DNA from: Actinidia chinensis
Lineage: Eukaryota > Streptophyta > Magnoliopsida > Ericales > Actinidiaceae
Assembly (NCBI GenBank): GCA_009663005.1
Contig: CM018895.1
Coordinates: 11,474,918-11,497,417 of the forward strand
Length of the DNA stretch: 22,500 nucleotides
Direction: 5' to 3'
This document shows, piece by piece, positions 8,891 through 19,513 of this stretch. Made by a program: the position numbers and the translations under genes. The notes under the pieces are model-generated. The model was not told where the DNA came from. It did no database searches and worked only from the letters and a program-made list of their open reading frames with translations. Every line of letters begins with the position of its first letter. Positions within the stretch are counted from its first letter, which is position 1.

Positions 8891-10250
8891 AAAGATTTCC
8901 TACTAGAGCAGCGCCCACAACGTTGGCCTTCCCGGGATGATATTGTAAATCAAAAATCGTAGTCCTCCATGTATTTCCATCCAACGTTGCTGCATCATGG
9001 TTCAAGTCTTCTGCGTAAATAGATATTTCAACTTTTATGGTCTGAAAATACTTCAAAACGCTCCCCGTACAAGTATGCCTCCAACTCTTTATGCAAGATA
9101 ACGGGCCGCAAGCTTCCTAAGTTATGAGTGGATAATTCTTGTTCATGCGCCTTAAGTGACGAGAGCCATACGCAATCACTGTACCCAACTTACATTAGCC
9201 ACGCAACCCCCAAGCCATCATGTTGAAGAATCGCCAGTAAACGGTATATCCCAACTCTCGCTAGGTATAACCAGAATTGGGCCGGAAGTCAATCTCTTCT
9301 TAAGTTCTTGAAAAGAATGCTCGACGCATTGTTCCAATAAAGCGAATCCTCTCGTAAGTCGAGTCACAGTGCTTCTAAACGTGAAAAGTCTTTCTACAAA
9401 TCGTCGGTAGAAACCGGCTAAAATCCAAAAAACTACGAATCTCAAATACGGTCTTCGGTCGTCCCAATCATCACTGCCTCAATCTTTGATGGATCTACAG
9501 CTATCCATTCCCTGACACAACGTGACTAAGACTCACCTCAGGTAACCAAATTCGCACTGCTAAAACTTAGCGTACAAACGGTTGCTCTCGCAAGAGCTTG
9601 TAATACTATCCTCAAATGCTACTCATGTGACCAACGCGATGCGAGTAGATCAGATGTCGTTCACGAAACGGTCAAGCTATGGATTGATGAAGATTACGAT
9701 TCATCAAATCCATGAAAGCTGCTGGGGTTCGTAAGACCAAATGGCATCACAAGAAAAAATAATAATGCCCGTAGCTGGGAACAAAAGCCGTCTTCGCAAT
9801 GTCCCCCTCCTTAATTCCGCCAACTGGTGATAACCCGACCTCAAACGCTCTTCGAGAAGCAGCTCGAACCTTTCAATTGGTCAAATAAGTCATCGTTTCT
9901 TGGAAGTGGATTACTTGTTCTGTACGTCACACGATTCAAGGCGTCGATAATCAACACACTCCTAAGCGATCCATCCTTCTCTTAGCAAACAAAGCCGAAA
10001 CTCCCATGGGATGCGCTAGGTCGGATAAAACCCTTATCAACAATTCTTGATTTGAACCTTCACTCTGGCAACTCCGCTGGGCAAACGATAAGGTGCTACT
10101 AAAATAGGTGCGGTGCCCGGCATAAGATCAATAGAGGAACTCAATCTCCCGATGTGGGGTAATTCCGTCAATCCTCTGGAAAGACATCCGAAAATTCGCA
10201 AACAACCGTGGCAAAGCCACGCTAACTACGCTACTTCATCAAAACGCACA
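8890..10250 (-). pseudogene. Reverse transcriptase and RNase H of inner element (broken)
   Basis: Reading leftwards from about 10250: an RPHREIEF-like start, DKGFIRPSASHG near 10000, NPLPRNDDLFDQLKG near 9880, FLVMPFGLTN near 9745, and the active-site box as RFVNDI (the first D of YVDD is N; codon 9661-9659). The connection domain follows as AGFYRRFV, VTRLTRG and SFQELKKRLTSGPILVIP at 9445-9218. RNase H remnants follow at about 9230-8890, with KYLFTQK and RRWMEI in broken frames. The enzyme pair makes the double-stranded DNA copy of the element's RNA. The D-to-N change is a G-to-A transition and would be inactivating even without the frameshifts. Confidence 0.85.
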
Positions 10251-10449
10251 CCAAAAAGAAAATTCAAACTCCCCTTTGCCTATGCACATCAGTCGATGAA
10301 TGGACAAAAACACAAATCTCGTTCCCCCACGAATGAAAGCGATCTTCTCGGGTGTACAAAAAGAAACCGAGTCGAACACATCTATAGTGGCCCCGTTAAT
10401 CAATCACCAATCCATACAAGGATTATGTAAAAAGAAGTCATGTCCAACA

Positions 10450-10800
10450 CAATAAAGTCCAACACGAAACGTCGATCAGCATCTCAACCTTACAAGATCT
10501 ACAAACGAGTTCAGAGTTGTTGCTTCCTCCAACTAGAGGGTCTAATATAAGCACTAATCTAACACTTCTTTTTCAATCCTAATGCCAAAGCAAAAGATGA
10601 TGCGATGAATGAATGTGATGCTTCCCGTGTCGATGGAAACACGAGAGACCACGAATTTAAATATGAAAAAGTATCTCGACAAACAAAGGTATCCAACTGC
10701 TTTGATCGGTGTCCAGTTGCCCCCGACGGTCCTGTTGCTGATGTTCCATGCATAAACAACATCCATGAGCCTCTGACCTTGTGAGCTATAGCATGTGGTC
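10450..10800 (-). pseudogene. Protease domain of inner element (broken)
   Basis: Two overlapping minus-strand frames share the domain. One carries SIDTGSITF, with an intact D-T-G catalytic triplet near 10630. The other carries ASHSFIASSFALALGLKKK, the segment that follows the catalytic motif in chromovirus proteases. A frameshift between them explains the split. Upstream lies the linker with fragments of AMDVVYAWN. About 10550-10250 holds the poorly readable link to RT. Confidence 0.72.
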
Positions 10801-10879
10801 TAGATGATATGACGTCTGTGCTGATTGTAAATGTTGGAGTGGCCCTCGATGCCTGAATGACTGAGGTAGGTTGTTGTAA

Positions 10880-12000
10880 TCCCATAGCTCCCTGAGTTCC
10901 CCCTTGTGTGCACTGACGCCACTCATATGGCCAACTTTGGCCACACTAAAAACAAGTAGGTGGTCCCCTACCTGTGTCTGATCTTGTGTTTGGTTATATG
11001 ACTGTGCCCTCGATTGCGAATGCCTCAATTGCCCTTCAATGGGCAGTCGAAACCCGATGGACCATATTGGTGACAACAAAACAAGCGACCTCTCCGGAGC
11101 GATGTTGGTCTGATATGATATACTTGGACATGTTAGGTGAAGATCTAACAGGATATGCTGCGAGTAGTAGAACTCTTGGCTTCTTAAACGAACGCCCCTC
11201 AGATTGTTGGTTGCTAGTTCCCTTCACGTTGAGATTCGGATTTGTGATTTCCTAGTCTCATTTAATTGTCTCCTCAATGGCCGCCCGCCGCACTAACCAT
11301 GGTAGATAACTTGATTAAGTTCCCCGCATCTTGTTCCTTATGGATGCCTAAGCCTCGAAACAAACTGTTTGCATTCTCCTCCTCCGTCGACATAAATGCT
11401 TTCGCCAACCTTGGGACAAAACTAGTGAATTTAGCTTCATATTGAGCCCACGTCATGCACCTTGGAGACTAAATTAATGAACTCCATTCTCGCGCCTTCA
11501 ATTTGCGGACGGTTGTAAAGTATTGATCTAGAAAGCCTCCTAAACGGGTTCCACTTCTTAGCCACACTTCTATCCACAGTCTTCCCACTGGAGGTGAGCG
11601 GTCCCCTGCAACTGATATAAGTGCAAAACATACCCTCAATTCCTTCCTCTGGCACCAAAATTGTATCTAAGACTCTAGGGACCTGTTTCCAGCCACTCCT
11701 TTGCTATCACGGATCCGGTTCGCCCTTAAAAGTGGGCGGGGCGAAGTTGAAGAAATGCCTTCATGGCCGTTGTAGCCCTGGGTCAGCGCTCTAGCTGGCA
11801 CTTGCATTGCCTGCACCGTGTTCATTACCACTTGTTTCAATGGCAGTGTGAACAACCCCATGCATAAATTCTGCAACACAAAAATCCAGGGGAGCACCAT
11901 CAGTACCTCCCACACATTTCTCTAGCTCCTCCCCCCATCACAGACTCTTGGTGATTTTCGCAATCCCCTCTTCAGAATTCCACGAGCCCCACGAGCTCTG
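10880..12000 (-). pseudogene. gag of inner element with zinc knuckles (broken)
   Basis: From right to left: an N-terminal part at about 11915-11667, a core at 11658-11437 (RRLSRSILYNRPQIEGARMEF, then INL) and 11456-11274 (MTWAQYEAKFTS, VPRLAKAF, STEEENANSLFRGL), which match the Gag domain of Tekay/Del elements, where YEAKFT is a usual motif. Two CCHC zinc-knuckle remnants follow, one at about 11090-11045 (ending GFDCPL) and one at about 10955-10925 (CF, stop, CG ... GHM), with a Q-rich linker containing YNQTQDQTQ between them. Several frameshifts separate these blocks. It sits directly downstream of the primer-binding site and a 265-bp leader (12000-12264), as expected. Confidence 0.78.
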
Positions 12001-12264
12001 GTAAGTGACCTCGCGCGAACCTCTTGTGCGTGGGTGGCAGGTCTACACAATTGCCATAAGAAAATTAAAAAAAAAATATATCATTTATGATTAAATCAAA
12101 AACATTTGCAATACTTCATGCAAATAATTAACAAGATACCATTTTGTCATTTTCTTATATCACTTAATAACTTATGTAACTTCCTCGTGTTACCTTTAAA
12201 TACCTAGGACCAAGACAAACGTAAATTTTAAAACCAACCCACGGCTCATAAGTATTAGAACCTA

Positions 12265-12279
12265 GAGCTCTGGATACCA
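12265..12279 (-). other. Primer-binding site of inner element (initiator Met tRNA type)
   Basis: The minus strand reads TGGTATCCAGAGCTC. It differs from the common plant site TGGTATCAGAGC by one extra C. It begins immediately next to the LTR end (minus strand GTGACAACA), which fixes the inner border of the 5' LTR at 12280. Confidence 0.88.
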
Positions 12280-12885
12280 TGTTGTCACGGCACGCCCCAG
12301 GTCAAATCAAGACTTGGTCAAGTAAGCAAATATAAAAATTCAATTAAATCCATAACAAATATATATTTTGTCATTTTAATCAGGTACGATAAATCCATTC
12401 CCTTGGATCAGGCTCTCCATGATCTATTGAGGTACAAAAATTAAATAATATTCCATGGGACAATATACTTGAAAAATTTTATTTAGATCGGGACATCATC
12501 TCACGTTAGATGCATGTCTCTATCTTTCCTGATCATAAGATAATCACACCATATAATTTATCACATTTCTCATTTCTTTCTAATTCTTCCCGCGCACAAC
12601 CTCTCTCTTTTTATTTATAATTTATTGATTATAATGTGATTTTAAATTAAAGTAACAATGATTGTGTATGCAACTATCGTTTAATAATAAAAAAATTATT
12701 TTTTTCACCCCACAACTTAAATGTCTTTTAATTCTGATCCCAAAAGTTTTTAATATTTCAAATTTTTTAACCCCAAATTGTAATTTAAGACTGAATATAA
12801 TTCTAACGATTCCTTAAAATAATTTCAAAGTATAAAATTTAGTCAGTACAATGTTACCCACATCGGGCCAACATAAAACATTACA
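12280..12885 (-). repeat. Small LTR-like block next to the primer-binding site (second family)
   Basis: Read on the minus strand it starts TGTAATGTTTTATG at 12885, has a TATA-like ATTATAAATAAAA near 12620 followed by a GA-rich run, and ends GTGACAACA beside the primer-binding site. So it has the parts of a whole LTR in about 606 bp. It is related to 2370-2875 of the solo LTR (GGGGTTAAA, CTTTTGGG, ACATTT, ATGATGTC and the GATCAxGAAAGATAG stretch). No counterpart exists in the 3' LTR at 6200-7273. It may be the 5' LTR of a different element that supplied the gag side. Confidence 0.6.
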
Positions 12886-14366
12886 ATCTTTTTCAAGAAT
12901 AAACATTTATCAAAAAATAAAAACCATAATCCACATGCCTCAAGAATCAGGATACCCACGGTACCTGAAATTCATTTGTATATTAAAGGTACGTTACCTT
13001 GAAAAGATATTTAACACTGAACTTGATACTTCAAGCCAAAATATATGATACATAATCATATAATGAAAAACATGATTCAATAAAATAGCTGTTATTATAC
13101 CAAAATATACTTTGGTTTCCACCCTGATTTCTCAAATCATCAGTTCTCAATTCAGGCTTTTCTAAAAAAGCATATTTCGATCCTTTAAATACAATATCAA
13201 AATATTGTGATTTTTTCCAGAACCGACAAGTTTCTAAAAATTTTGGTTTTCTCACAAAGTATTACTCCAATCATTAAGAATGACACACCTAGGGCTAATA
13301 CATATTCTGGCCTACTTTCAGACTTTAACGAAGGTTTGAACATACCCAATATCAGGCCAACATTCCTCGGTCACTAACCGAAGGGTCGGGACATTCCCTC
13401 CCGCGCGGTTGTTGGTTGTTATATTTTTCCATCTAGACTTTCATCAGGTTAATTCTAGCAATCAATTCTGTATATCCTAGCATGTCATTCTCAAAATCAT
13501 TTTTTTCAAGATCCACATAACATAAAATTCACACTTGCTAACAGTGTAATGTAAAACAACAGAAATATACAAAAATATATAATCATCAACACAACCCCAT
13601 ATAAAAACCCCAACAAGGAAACTCCGTTTACCTTTTCAGTATAAATCAAGTTTTTATGTTTTAAATTTAATACTCAAAATAATGCCTCATAGACTGATAT
13701 AAGCTAGTAACAACAAACTCAAAGTAAAACCCCCAAACAAACTAACCATTTACCTCAATTAAATACAAGAAGCTCCAAAAAATGAAGAAGATGGGATGAA
13801 TCCAAAATAACTAGATCTCTGGATATTATTGGCTCGATATGAAGCCCCGTGAGTAAATAATTTCTCTCCAAATAACCACCACTTGAATCACACTTACTCA
13901 CTCCGATCTAACATTACAGACTCCCAACCACTCTGTATCAAGCACACAGATAGAGAGAGAAGAGGAAAACAACACTGTCAGAGAGGGAAGAATTCGTCTT
14001 GTACGAAAGAGAGAGAAAATAGATTATAAAAAGAAAAGAAAAGAAAAGATTCTGATTTTGTTGGTAATATGATGATGTGGCCCGGGTGATTGTGTTGGAG
14101 ATGATAATGTTAGGGGTGATTGTGTTGGGAGATTTCAAAGTTATGAAGGGATTTCAAACGGAGGTATTAGACCTCATTTGGATGTAATCAATTAAATTTC
14201 TAACTTGGGATCCAAATTAAACCCAATCTCACCAAAAACTCCAACACACATACATCTAAGTGCCAATACCCAATGTGTCCCAATTAAAAAAACACTTGGT
14301 CCACTAATCCACATTTGGCCTAATTAACTTTTACAAATTTTTAATAAAAAAAAATGAAACCTTACA
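12886..14366 (-). repeat. 5' LTR segment of the inner element matching its 3' LTR
   Basis: 13308-14366 aligns with the 3' LTR at 6200-7273. The minus-strand start TGTAAGGTTTCATTT at 14366 corresponds to TGTTAAGGTTTCC of the 3' copy. The part 12886-13307 has no partner in the 3' LTR because that end was deleted. The short minus-strand reading frame at 13255-13031 lies in this part and resembles no protein that I know. Two copies of GGGTGATTGTGTTGG about 30 bp apart (14084, 14114) recur in the left LTR (6993, 7024). Confidence 0.8.
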
Positions 14367-14370
14367 ATTA

Positions 14371-14850
14371 TTAAGCCGATTCATCAGTAAGTCCTCTGAC
14401 AAATGCTGTCTATTTTTTCAACTACTTTTCAAAAACAATTTATGGAATGAGGAATGTAAGCTCGCATTCCAACAATTTAAGGAATTCTTAGCTAAACCAC
14501 CACTCATTTCCACCTTGGATGAAGGAGAAATGATTTACATTTACCTCGCCGTCTTAGAGCACGTCGTTAGCTCGGTACTCCTATGGGAGGTAGATGTAGA
14601 GCAACTCCCGATCTACTTTATTAGAAAAGACGTTTACAAATTGCCAATAAAGGTACTTGCTGCTTGAAAAAATTGGTTGTTGGCATTAATTTTAATTCAA
14701 AAAAAACTCATCCTGCACTACTTTCCAAGAACACCTTATCGTGGTATACATAGGAGTTTTCACTCAAAAAAAACATCTTATATCCAAGTAGACCTATCTG
14801 GGGCGACTACTCTAAATTAGGACGTCGAGCTCGGACAATTGGACATAAAA
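14371..14850 (+). pseudogene. RT thumb/connection and RNase H of outer Tat element (broken)
   Basis: The outer element resumes with LSRFISKSSDKCCLFFQLL, the junction between RT and RNase H in Tat elements, followed by ECKLAFQQFKEFLAKPPLIS, IYLAVLEHVVSSVLL and LPIYFI. This proves that the piece belongs to the same gene as 5766-6205. After about 14640 the frame decays, with LGQLDIKI near 14840 marking the end of the RNase H and its linker. The degraded spacer 14850-15100 carries FSPE-like remnants and no clear domain. Confidence 0.82.
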
Positions 14851-15105
14851 ATTTTGCCAATGCAATGCAGCGATAATAAAAGTACAAGTTCTTTATGTTG
14901 AATTTTGCAGCTGAGTTCTCACCCGAACTATGAGTCCAAAGTAGGGTTTTCTTGCGTCTGAACACAAAGAGGAAGAAATCTCGACAGAAAAAATAATCAA
15001 GACCAAGTCAGCACTCAAGGGTCCCGAGGCTATCAAAGAATCACCTTGAGATGTAGAGGTAACTATTGCTAGGGAAATCACTGAGGTTCTCGAGGTTAAT
15101 ATAGA

Positions 15106-15480
15106 ACCACCTCAGATCGATCTCTCCTCAGTATGGAAAATGTTCGTTGATAGAGCGAAAAATAGCATAGGAGCAGGGGCAAAAGTAATTCTAAAAATTT
15201 TTGAAGGGGCAATTTTTGAGCACTGTCTTAAGCAAAATTTTCTCGCTACAAATAATGAGGCAGAGTACGAAGCTTTCATTGCTGGGCTTCGATCTGCCAG
15301 CAAACTAAAGGTTTTCAAACTCTATATCTTTAGTGATTCGAAACTAATAGTCAACGAAGTCACAGAAATATTCGAAGCTCGGGGAGCCAAGATAGCTAAG
15401 TATTTTTGCAATAGCGAAAACCCTCATCACCGAATTCAAATGAGTCAAAATTGAACAAGTGAAGAGGGACTTAAATTCAT
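15106..15480 (+). pseudogene. Archaeal-type second RNase H (aRNH) of outer Tat element
   Basis: The stretch WKMFVDRAKNSIGAGAKVIL, then FLATNNEAEYEAFIAGLR and IFSDSKLIVNEV is the extra RNase H that plant Tat elements carry between the ordinary RNase H and integrase. The catalytic acidic residues are readable: D in FVD, E in NNEAEYEA and D in SDSK. One frame is open from 15140 to 15454, and the continuation VKIEQVKRDLNSYAD follows in another frame at about 15444-15490. This is one of the best-kept coding pieces of the window. It would remove RNA from RNA:DNA hybrids during replication, perhaps assisting a weakened first RNase H. Confidence 0.85.
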
Positions 15481-15619
15481 ATGTAGACGGGGCCAAGCTG
15501 GATGAACCCAATTGCAAATTTTCTACAACATGACAAGCTACCAAAAAAAAATAAGAGGCACACAAACTCCGAATAAAGGCAGCACAATTCTGGATCTCCC
15601 CCACAGGAGACTGTACAAG

Positions 15620-16723
15620 TCTCAATTTGGGCCCTAACCTATTGTGCATCCACTAAAAGCCTTAGTTGAAGATGTGTGTTTGAAATTACGAAGGACCTTT
15701 GGGTGGACTACACTCAGGGGGAACCATATCAATGGCTCACAAGCTTTAACTTAGGGATACTGGTGGCCATTCATACAGAAGTAACGCGTGACGTCTGTAA
15801 GTGTACAAAATGGCAACTCTTCTCCCCTCTAATTCATCAGCCAGCAAGGGGTTTGACCCCTCTCACCAGTTAGTGGGAGATGGACATCGTGGGAGTCCTG
15901 CCCCAAGCTCGGGAATAAGAAATTTTTATTAGCAGCAATAACTATTTCACGAAATAGGTAGAAGCGAAACCACTATCCCAAATCAAAAAGGCGGATGTAA
16001 TCAAGTTCATTTGCAAAAACATTCTTGCTAAATTTAGCATCCCCAGAGTGTTCGTATCAGACAACGAAATTCAGTTCATAGGCCAAAAAGTGAAGGACTT
16101 GTTGGGACAACTTAAGATCGAATTCTACAACTCAACACTGAGCTACCCTCAATATAACGGGCAAACTGAGGCCACCAACAAGACAATTGTGAATGGAATC
16201 AAGAAAAAGCTTGAAAAAGCCAAAGGTAAATTGGTAGAGAAAACTGCCAAACGTTGTGTGGGCTATCGAACAACACCTGCGAAAATCAACGAAAACAAAC
16301 ACACCTTTTATGCTGGGCTTTCAGATTTGAAAACATAATATCGCTGAATGTTGGTTTCAACACAATCGAACGAGCATACGACGGTCAAATGGACAATGCG
16401 AAAGTCTCAGCTCAGGACCCGATCTTGCTGATGAACGAATAAAAAAATACACTAATACGGATGGCAGATTACCATAAGCAGTTAGCCAAGACATACAATC
16501 AAAAAGTCCAATACAAACAATTTTCAATTGGAGATCTCTTTTTGAAAAAAGTTATTAAAAATACCAAAGACCAGCGGACGGGGGAAGCTCAACCTAATTG
16601 GGAGGGTCCATATAAGATAACTAAGCGCGTTGACAAGGGCGCTTACCACCCCTCGAGGACCCCGAGGGAAAGAAAGTCCTGAGACTTTGAAATTCCAACA
16701 ATTTGAGAAAGTACTATCAGTAA
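15620..16723 (+). pseudogene. int: Integrase of outer Tat element (broken)
   Basis: The zinc-binding domain is seen in pieces at about 15645-15810, ending VCKCTKWQLFSP, followed by LIHQPARGLTPLTS. The catalytic core reads MDIVG near 15881 (first aspartate), FVSDNEIQFIGQ from 16050 (second aspartate) and SYPQYNGQTEATN near 16141-16182 (glutamate), so all three catalytic acids are still encoded. The C-terminal domain has AYDG, MADYHKQLAKTYNQKVQYKQ, FSIGDLFLKKV and NWEGPYKITKRV. It ends NNLRKYYQ with a stop at 16721-16723, which also ends pol. Stops at about 15870, 16336 and 16440 and several frame changes disable it. Confidence 0.87.
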
Positions 16724-17492
16724 AGTGTAACTCTTTGAACTGAGCTTGTAAACATTTCAGTTATACTTTTAAATTATCATTAGAAATTTTGTTTGCTCAA
16801 AGAATAGACGTTTTCCTTATTACAAAAATTGTCTAATCATTCAAAAGTCTAGGGATAAAAATCTTTCTGTTAAAGATCTTTACCTCGATCAATAAAAAAT
16901 GCCTTACTTCTTTTCTAAAAATGATTTTTTCTAGGAATATCCTTATTTGCCTAAGCAAGGGCCTAGGATGTCATAAAAAATGCGAGGCTAATCCATAGAA
17001 CCATTCAAGCATGAGTTTGAACGTTACAAGGCAAGATCAAAGAAAAACATGTACATTATAAACATGCAAAAATAACAGATTTTTTCTAAGGCGTGACTTA
17101 AAACTTATCTGAATGAGCTGCGACAAATCACAAAAGTGTCCAACGCTATAACTTTATCAAACAGCTATGACTTTTTGGAAGAGTTAGCCGACCTCTACGA
17201 AAGTTCTGAGCTCTATCCCACGAGGCTTATCTGCATTTACTTAGCAGATATTTGGAAAAAGTTAACCGAACTCTACGCAAGTTTCGAGCTCAACGCAAGG
17301 TAAGCTCTGAAATACAACAGATTTTTGCTAAGGTATGGACCCATTCAAAACGAGTTCAAATACCCTATAGACACGCAAACAACAAGTATCCTCCAAGGAA
17401 AAGACGAGCTAGGAAAGAGAAACATAGTATATATTCAAAAACAGAAGGTTCTACAAAACCATTCAAAAAAAACTAAGGAGAATGCTCTACAC
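16724..17492 (+). repeat. 3' untranslated region of outer element with degenerate tandem repeats
   Basis: No protein-coding content is recognised. GGAAGAGTTAGCCGACCTCT at about 17177 recurs as GGAAAAAGTTAACCGAACTCT at about 17254, 77 bp on. AACAGATTTTTTCTAAGG at about 17074 recurs as AACAGATTTTTGCTAAGG at about 17315. A related AAAAAGTTAACCGAGCTCA occurs alone at about 19581. Tandem repeats in this place are known for Tat elements and can seed satellite DNA. Confidence 0.6.
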
Positions 17493-19513
17493 TTAGGGGA
17501 AAATGTCCAAATCGGCATCCTCAGGCTCGCCGCCACCATCCCCATTAGTCTCGACAATCGCTACATCTCCGGGCCAATCGCCATCACCTGCGGGATCGAC
17601 CTCTGGGGCTATGGCTTCATCCTCTTTAGCCGGTTGGTTCATGTACTCTTTTTCGTTAAAGTCATGAAGAATAAGGGGTGAATATGAGTTAGGAAAACCT
17701 AGGAGCTCAACTTATGGTACTGCTTTGGCCCACGCTGGATGATCTTCCAAAATGCCAAGCCCAGTCAAGCATGCGATCCAACCCTAACTTACAGACTTTG
17801 TAGAGCCTTTTGGAGCTCGGCCAGATTTTGTAGAGCCTTGTCTCTTTGAGCCAAAATAGTAATAGCCTCATTCTGGGCTTTAGTGGCGGCCGCAGAGCCA
17901 ATATCCCGAGTATCCATCGCAGCAGCCAAATCTAACTTCAGTTGATCAACGGTGGTGAAGGCAAGCTTTTCCTACTTCAACTCGGATTCCAGGCCTGAGA
18001 CTTTCCTTTTGTTCTCATTGAGCTCGGATGATTAAGACTTCATACGATCTAAGATGGTCGTTGCTCGCTATAGGCTCTACAAAACGAACTAGAACAAATT
18101 GCTAAGTGTCCGACTGTGCAAGAAAGTAATCGAAATAATTAAGCTGAGTATCATACCTAAACCTGTTGCATCACCAGCAAATCTCGAGTTTCTTCTGAGC
18201 CCTCTGCCAAAAGTTCGTCAACATCGTTTGGGAGTATGACAGCCTGGGCCAGAGCCAAACTGGTATCGTGATCTTTGACAATGTTAACCATAGTAACCTG
18301 ATTACCAAGCTCAATAACCGAAAAATCGAGTCTCCAAAGCACAGCCTGCTCATGGGAGACAAGGAGGTCGAACTTGTTTCCCCCTTCTTTTTCTGGCTCT
18401 TCGATGGACCCTCTGCCGCCTGCTTACCCTTAAGCTTGTCATGAAGAGAGGCATTAGACGGACTACCATCGACCTTGGGGGACACAGTAAAAGCCAGGGT
18501 TAGATCCTGGGAGAGCAACAGAGTTTGAACAATTGAGGAGTTATAAGGGGAAGAAATTGAGCCTTGAGTTTTCTTCTTACCAATCTTATTGAACTTCGGA
18601 CCCATCCGAACTTCTCCTTAGCTCAAGTTGGCTTCACTATCCCCGGTATATGAGTGCTCAATCTTGTCTTCGCCCATGGATTGAGGCAAATCTAAACAAG
18701 GTCATGGGAAATAATCGGGAATCAAGCTTAATAACAGAAAAAAAAAACTGGAGAAGTAACCCCTCGTCTCATCCTCATAAGCTGGGAACTTCTTCTAGTA
18801 ACGCTGGTCAGACCGAAGCTAGAAGTTACTGACGCAGCTCCCTCGGGACGAGTTGTGCCTCTTTGGGCAATTGCAGCACCTTTGTTAAGTCGGCAGAAGT
18901 TCTTCCGAATTTGAGGAGCACGTGGAGGAGCACAACCTTGAATATTTCAGCATGCTGGAAGCCAGAAAGGAAATAGATTTAGTATCTAAAGCTGACCCCC
19001 TGTGATTTTGGGAAAAGAAAAAGGCCATCATATCCGGCTCAAAATTTCCAGCCTCCAGAGACCCGACCAATTCATCAACGGACAAATCCTTGTTGGGGTC
19101 TCAATTACCAGCCTTGTAATGGGGCTATTGTGGATCCTAAGCCTAAGATAATGGTTGCCTTTAATAAGGTTGGTGTTGGATCCGCTTTTGTCGAACTACC
19201 GTATGTACATGTAAAAGGTTTTGAGGCGCTGAAAGGGAGGCCCCGTTGTCACATCAGTGTGTCCACCGTAAGCACGGTCCGAACAAAGTTCATTGACACT
19301 TGCATAAACGTGAGATGACAGCGCGCCATCACCTCCTTTAGCATCGGAATGATAGGGAACCGAAGCCCATCCTAGTAAATCAACTAGATACGTATCGGGA
19401 TTAGGTCCCCATCCCCTCTCTATTTATACGTTATCCAGGATGTCATGGTCGGTCTTAAATTTATTTAAGGCATTGTCGTCATGCACCAACAACAGAGCTC
19501 GGTTCAAATCCAT
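17493..19513 (-). pseudogene. Antisense ORF of the Tat element's 3' region (broken)
   Basis: The minus strand carries a decayed ORF of about 670 codons if the frames are joined. It starts at an ATG at 19513 (MDLNRALLLVHDDNAL, FKTDHDILDN). GLRFPIIPMLKEVMARCHLT and FMQVSMNFVRTVLTVDTLM follow at about 19365-19250, then GNHYLRLR and DELVGSLEAGNFEPDMMAFF. A basic, serine-rich stretch comes next (MGPKFNKIGKKKTQ; KLKGKQAAEGPSKSQKKKG). An alanine/glutamate-rich probable coiled coil lies at about 18080-17820 (LDLAAAMDT, AAATKAQNEA, ILAQRDKALQNLAELQKAL). The tail is acidic (KEDEAIAPEVDPAGDGDWPG, ending DADLDIFP, stop at 17495-17493). Extra antisense ORFs between pol and the 3' LTR are known in Tat elements (for example Grande). 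Their function is unknown; I name none. Confidence 0.78.

Larger units (their letters stand above)
6200..14366 (-). mobile_element. Inner Ty3/gypsy Tekay/Del-type chromovirus, minus strand, decayed
   Basis: The element is read from 14366 down to 6200. A TG-start LTR lies at 14366, a primer-binding site at 12279-12265, then gag, protease, RT, RNase H, integrase, a chromodomain remnant, a polypurine remnant and a second LTR copy. It sits inside the RT gene of the outer element in the opposite orientation. The integrase (SIVSDRDPRF, ACVLDFRGSWDDH, IGMAPFEALY) and tail (GKLSPRF, ELANGHNVF) are typical of Tekay/Del chromoviruses. No target duplication is found: the right flank ATTAT (14367-14371) has no partner at 6200 because that end is a deletion junction. 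Frameshifts occur every few tens of codons. Confidence 0.9.

Noticed and set aside
12280..12885. Simple solo LTR insertion
   Set aside because: No duplication partner for ATCTT (12886-12890) is found at the other end, and the primer-binding site directly adjoins it, so it reads as a 5' LTR rather than a lone insertion.
13031..13255. Minus-strand frame of 74 codons
   Set aside because: It falls within the LTR segment of the inner element, lacks similarity I can recognise, and has no coding context.
17325..17681. Plus-strand frame of 118 codons after pol of the outer element
   Set aside because: It overlaps in antisense the acidic C-terminal end of the minus-strand ORF, whose composition fits the family better; the plus-strand protein shows no domain.
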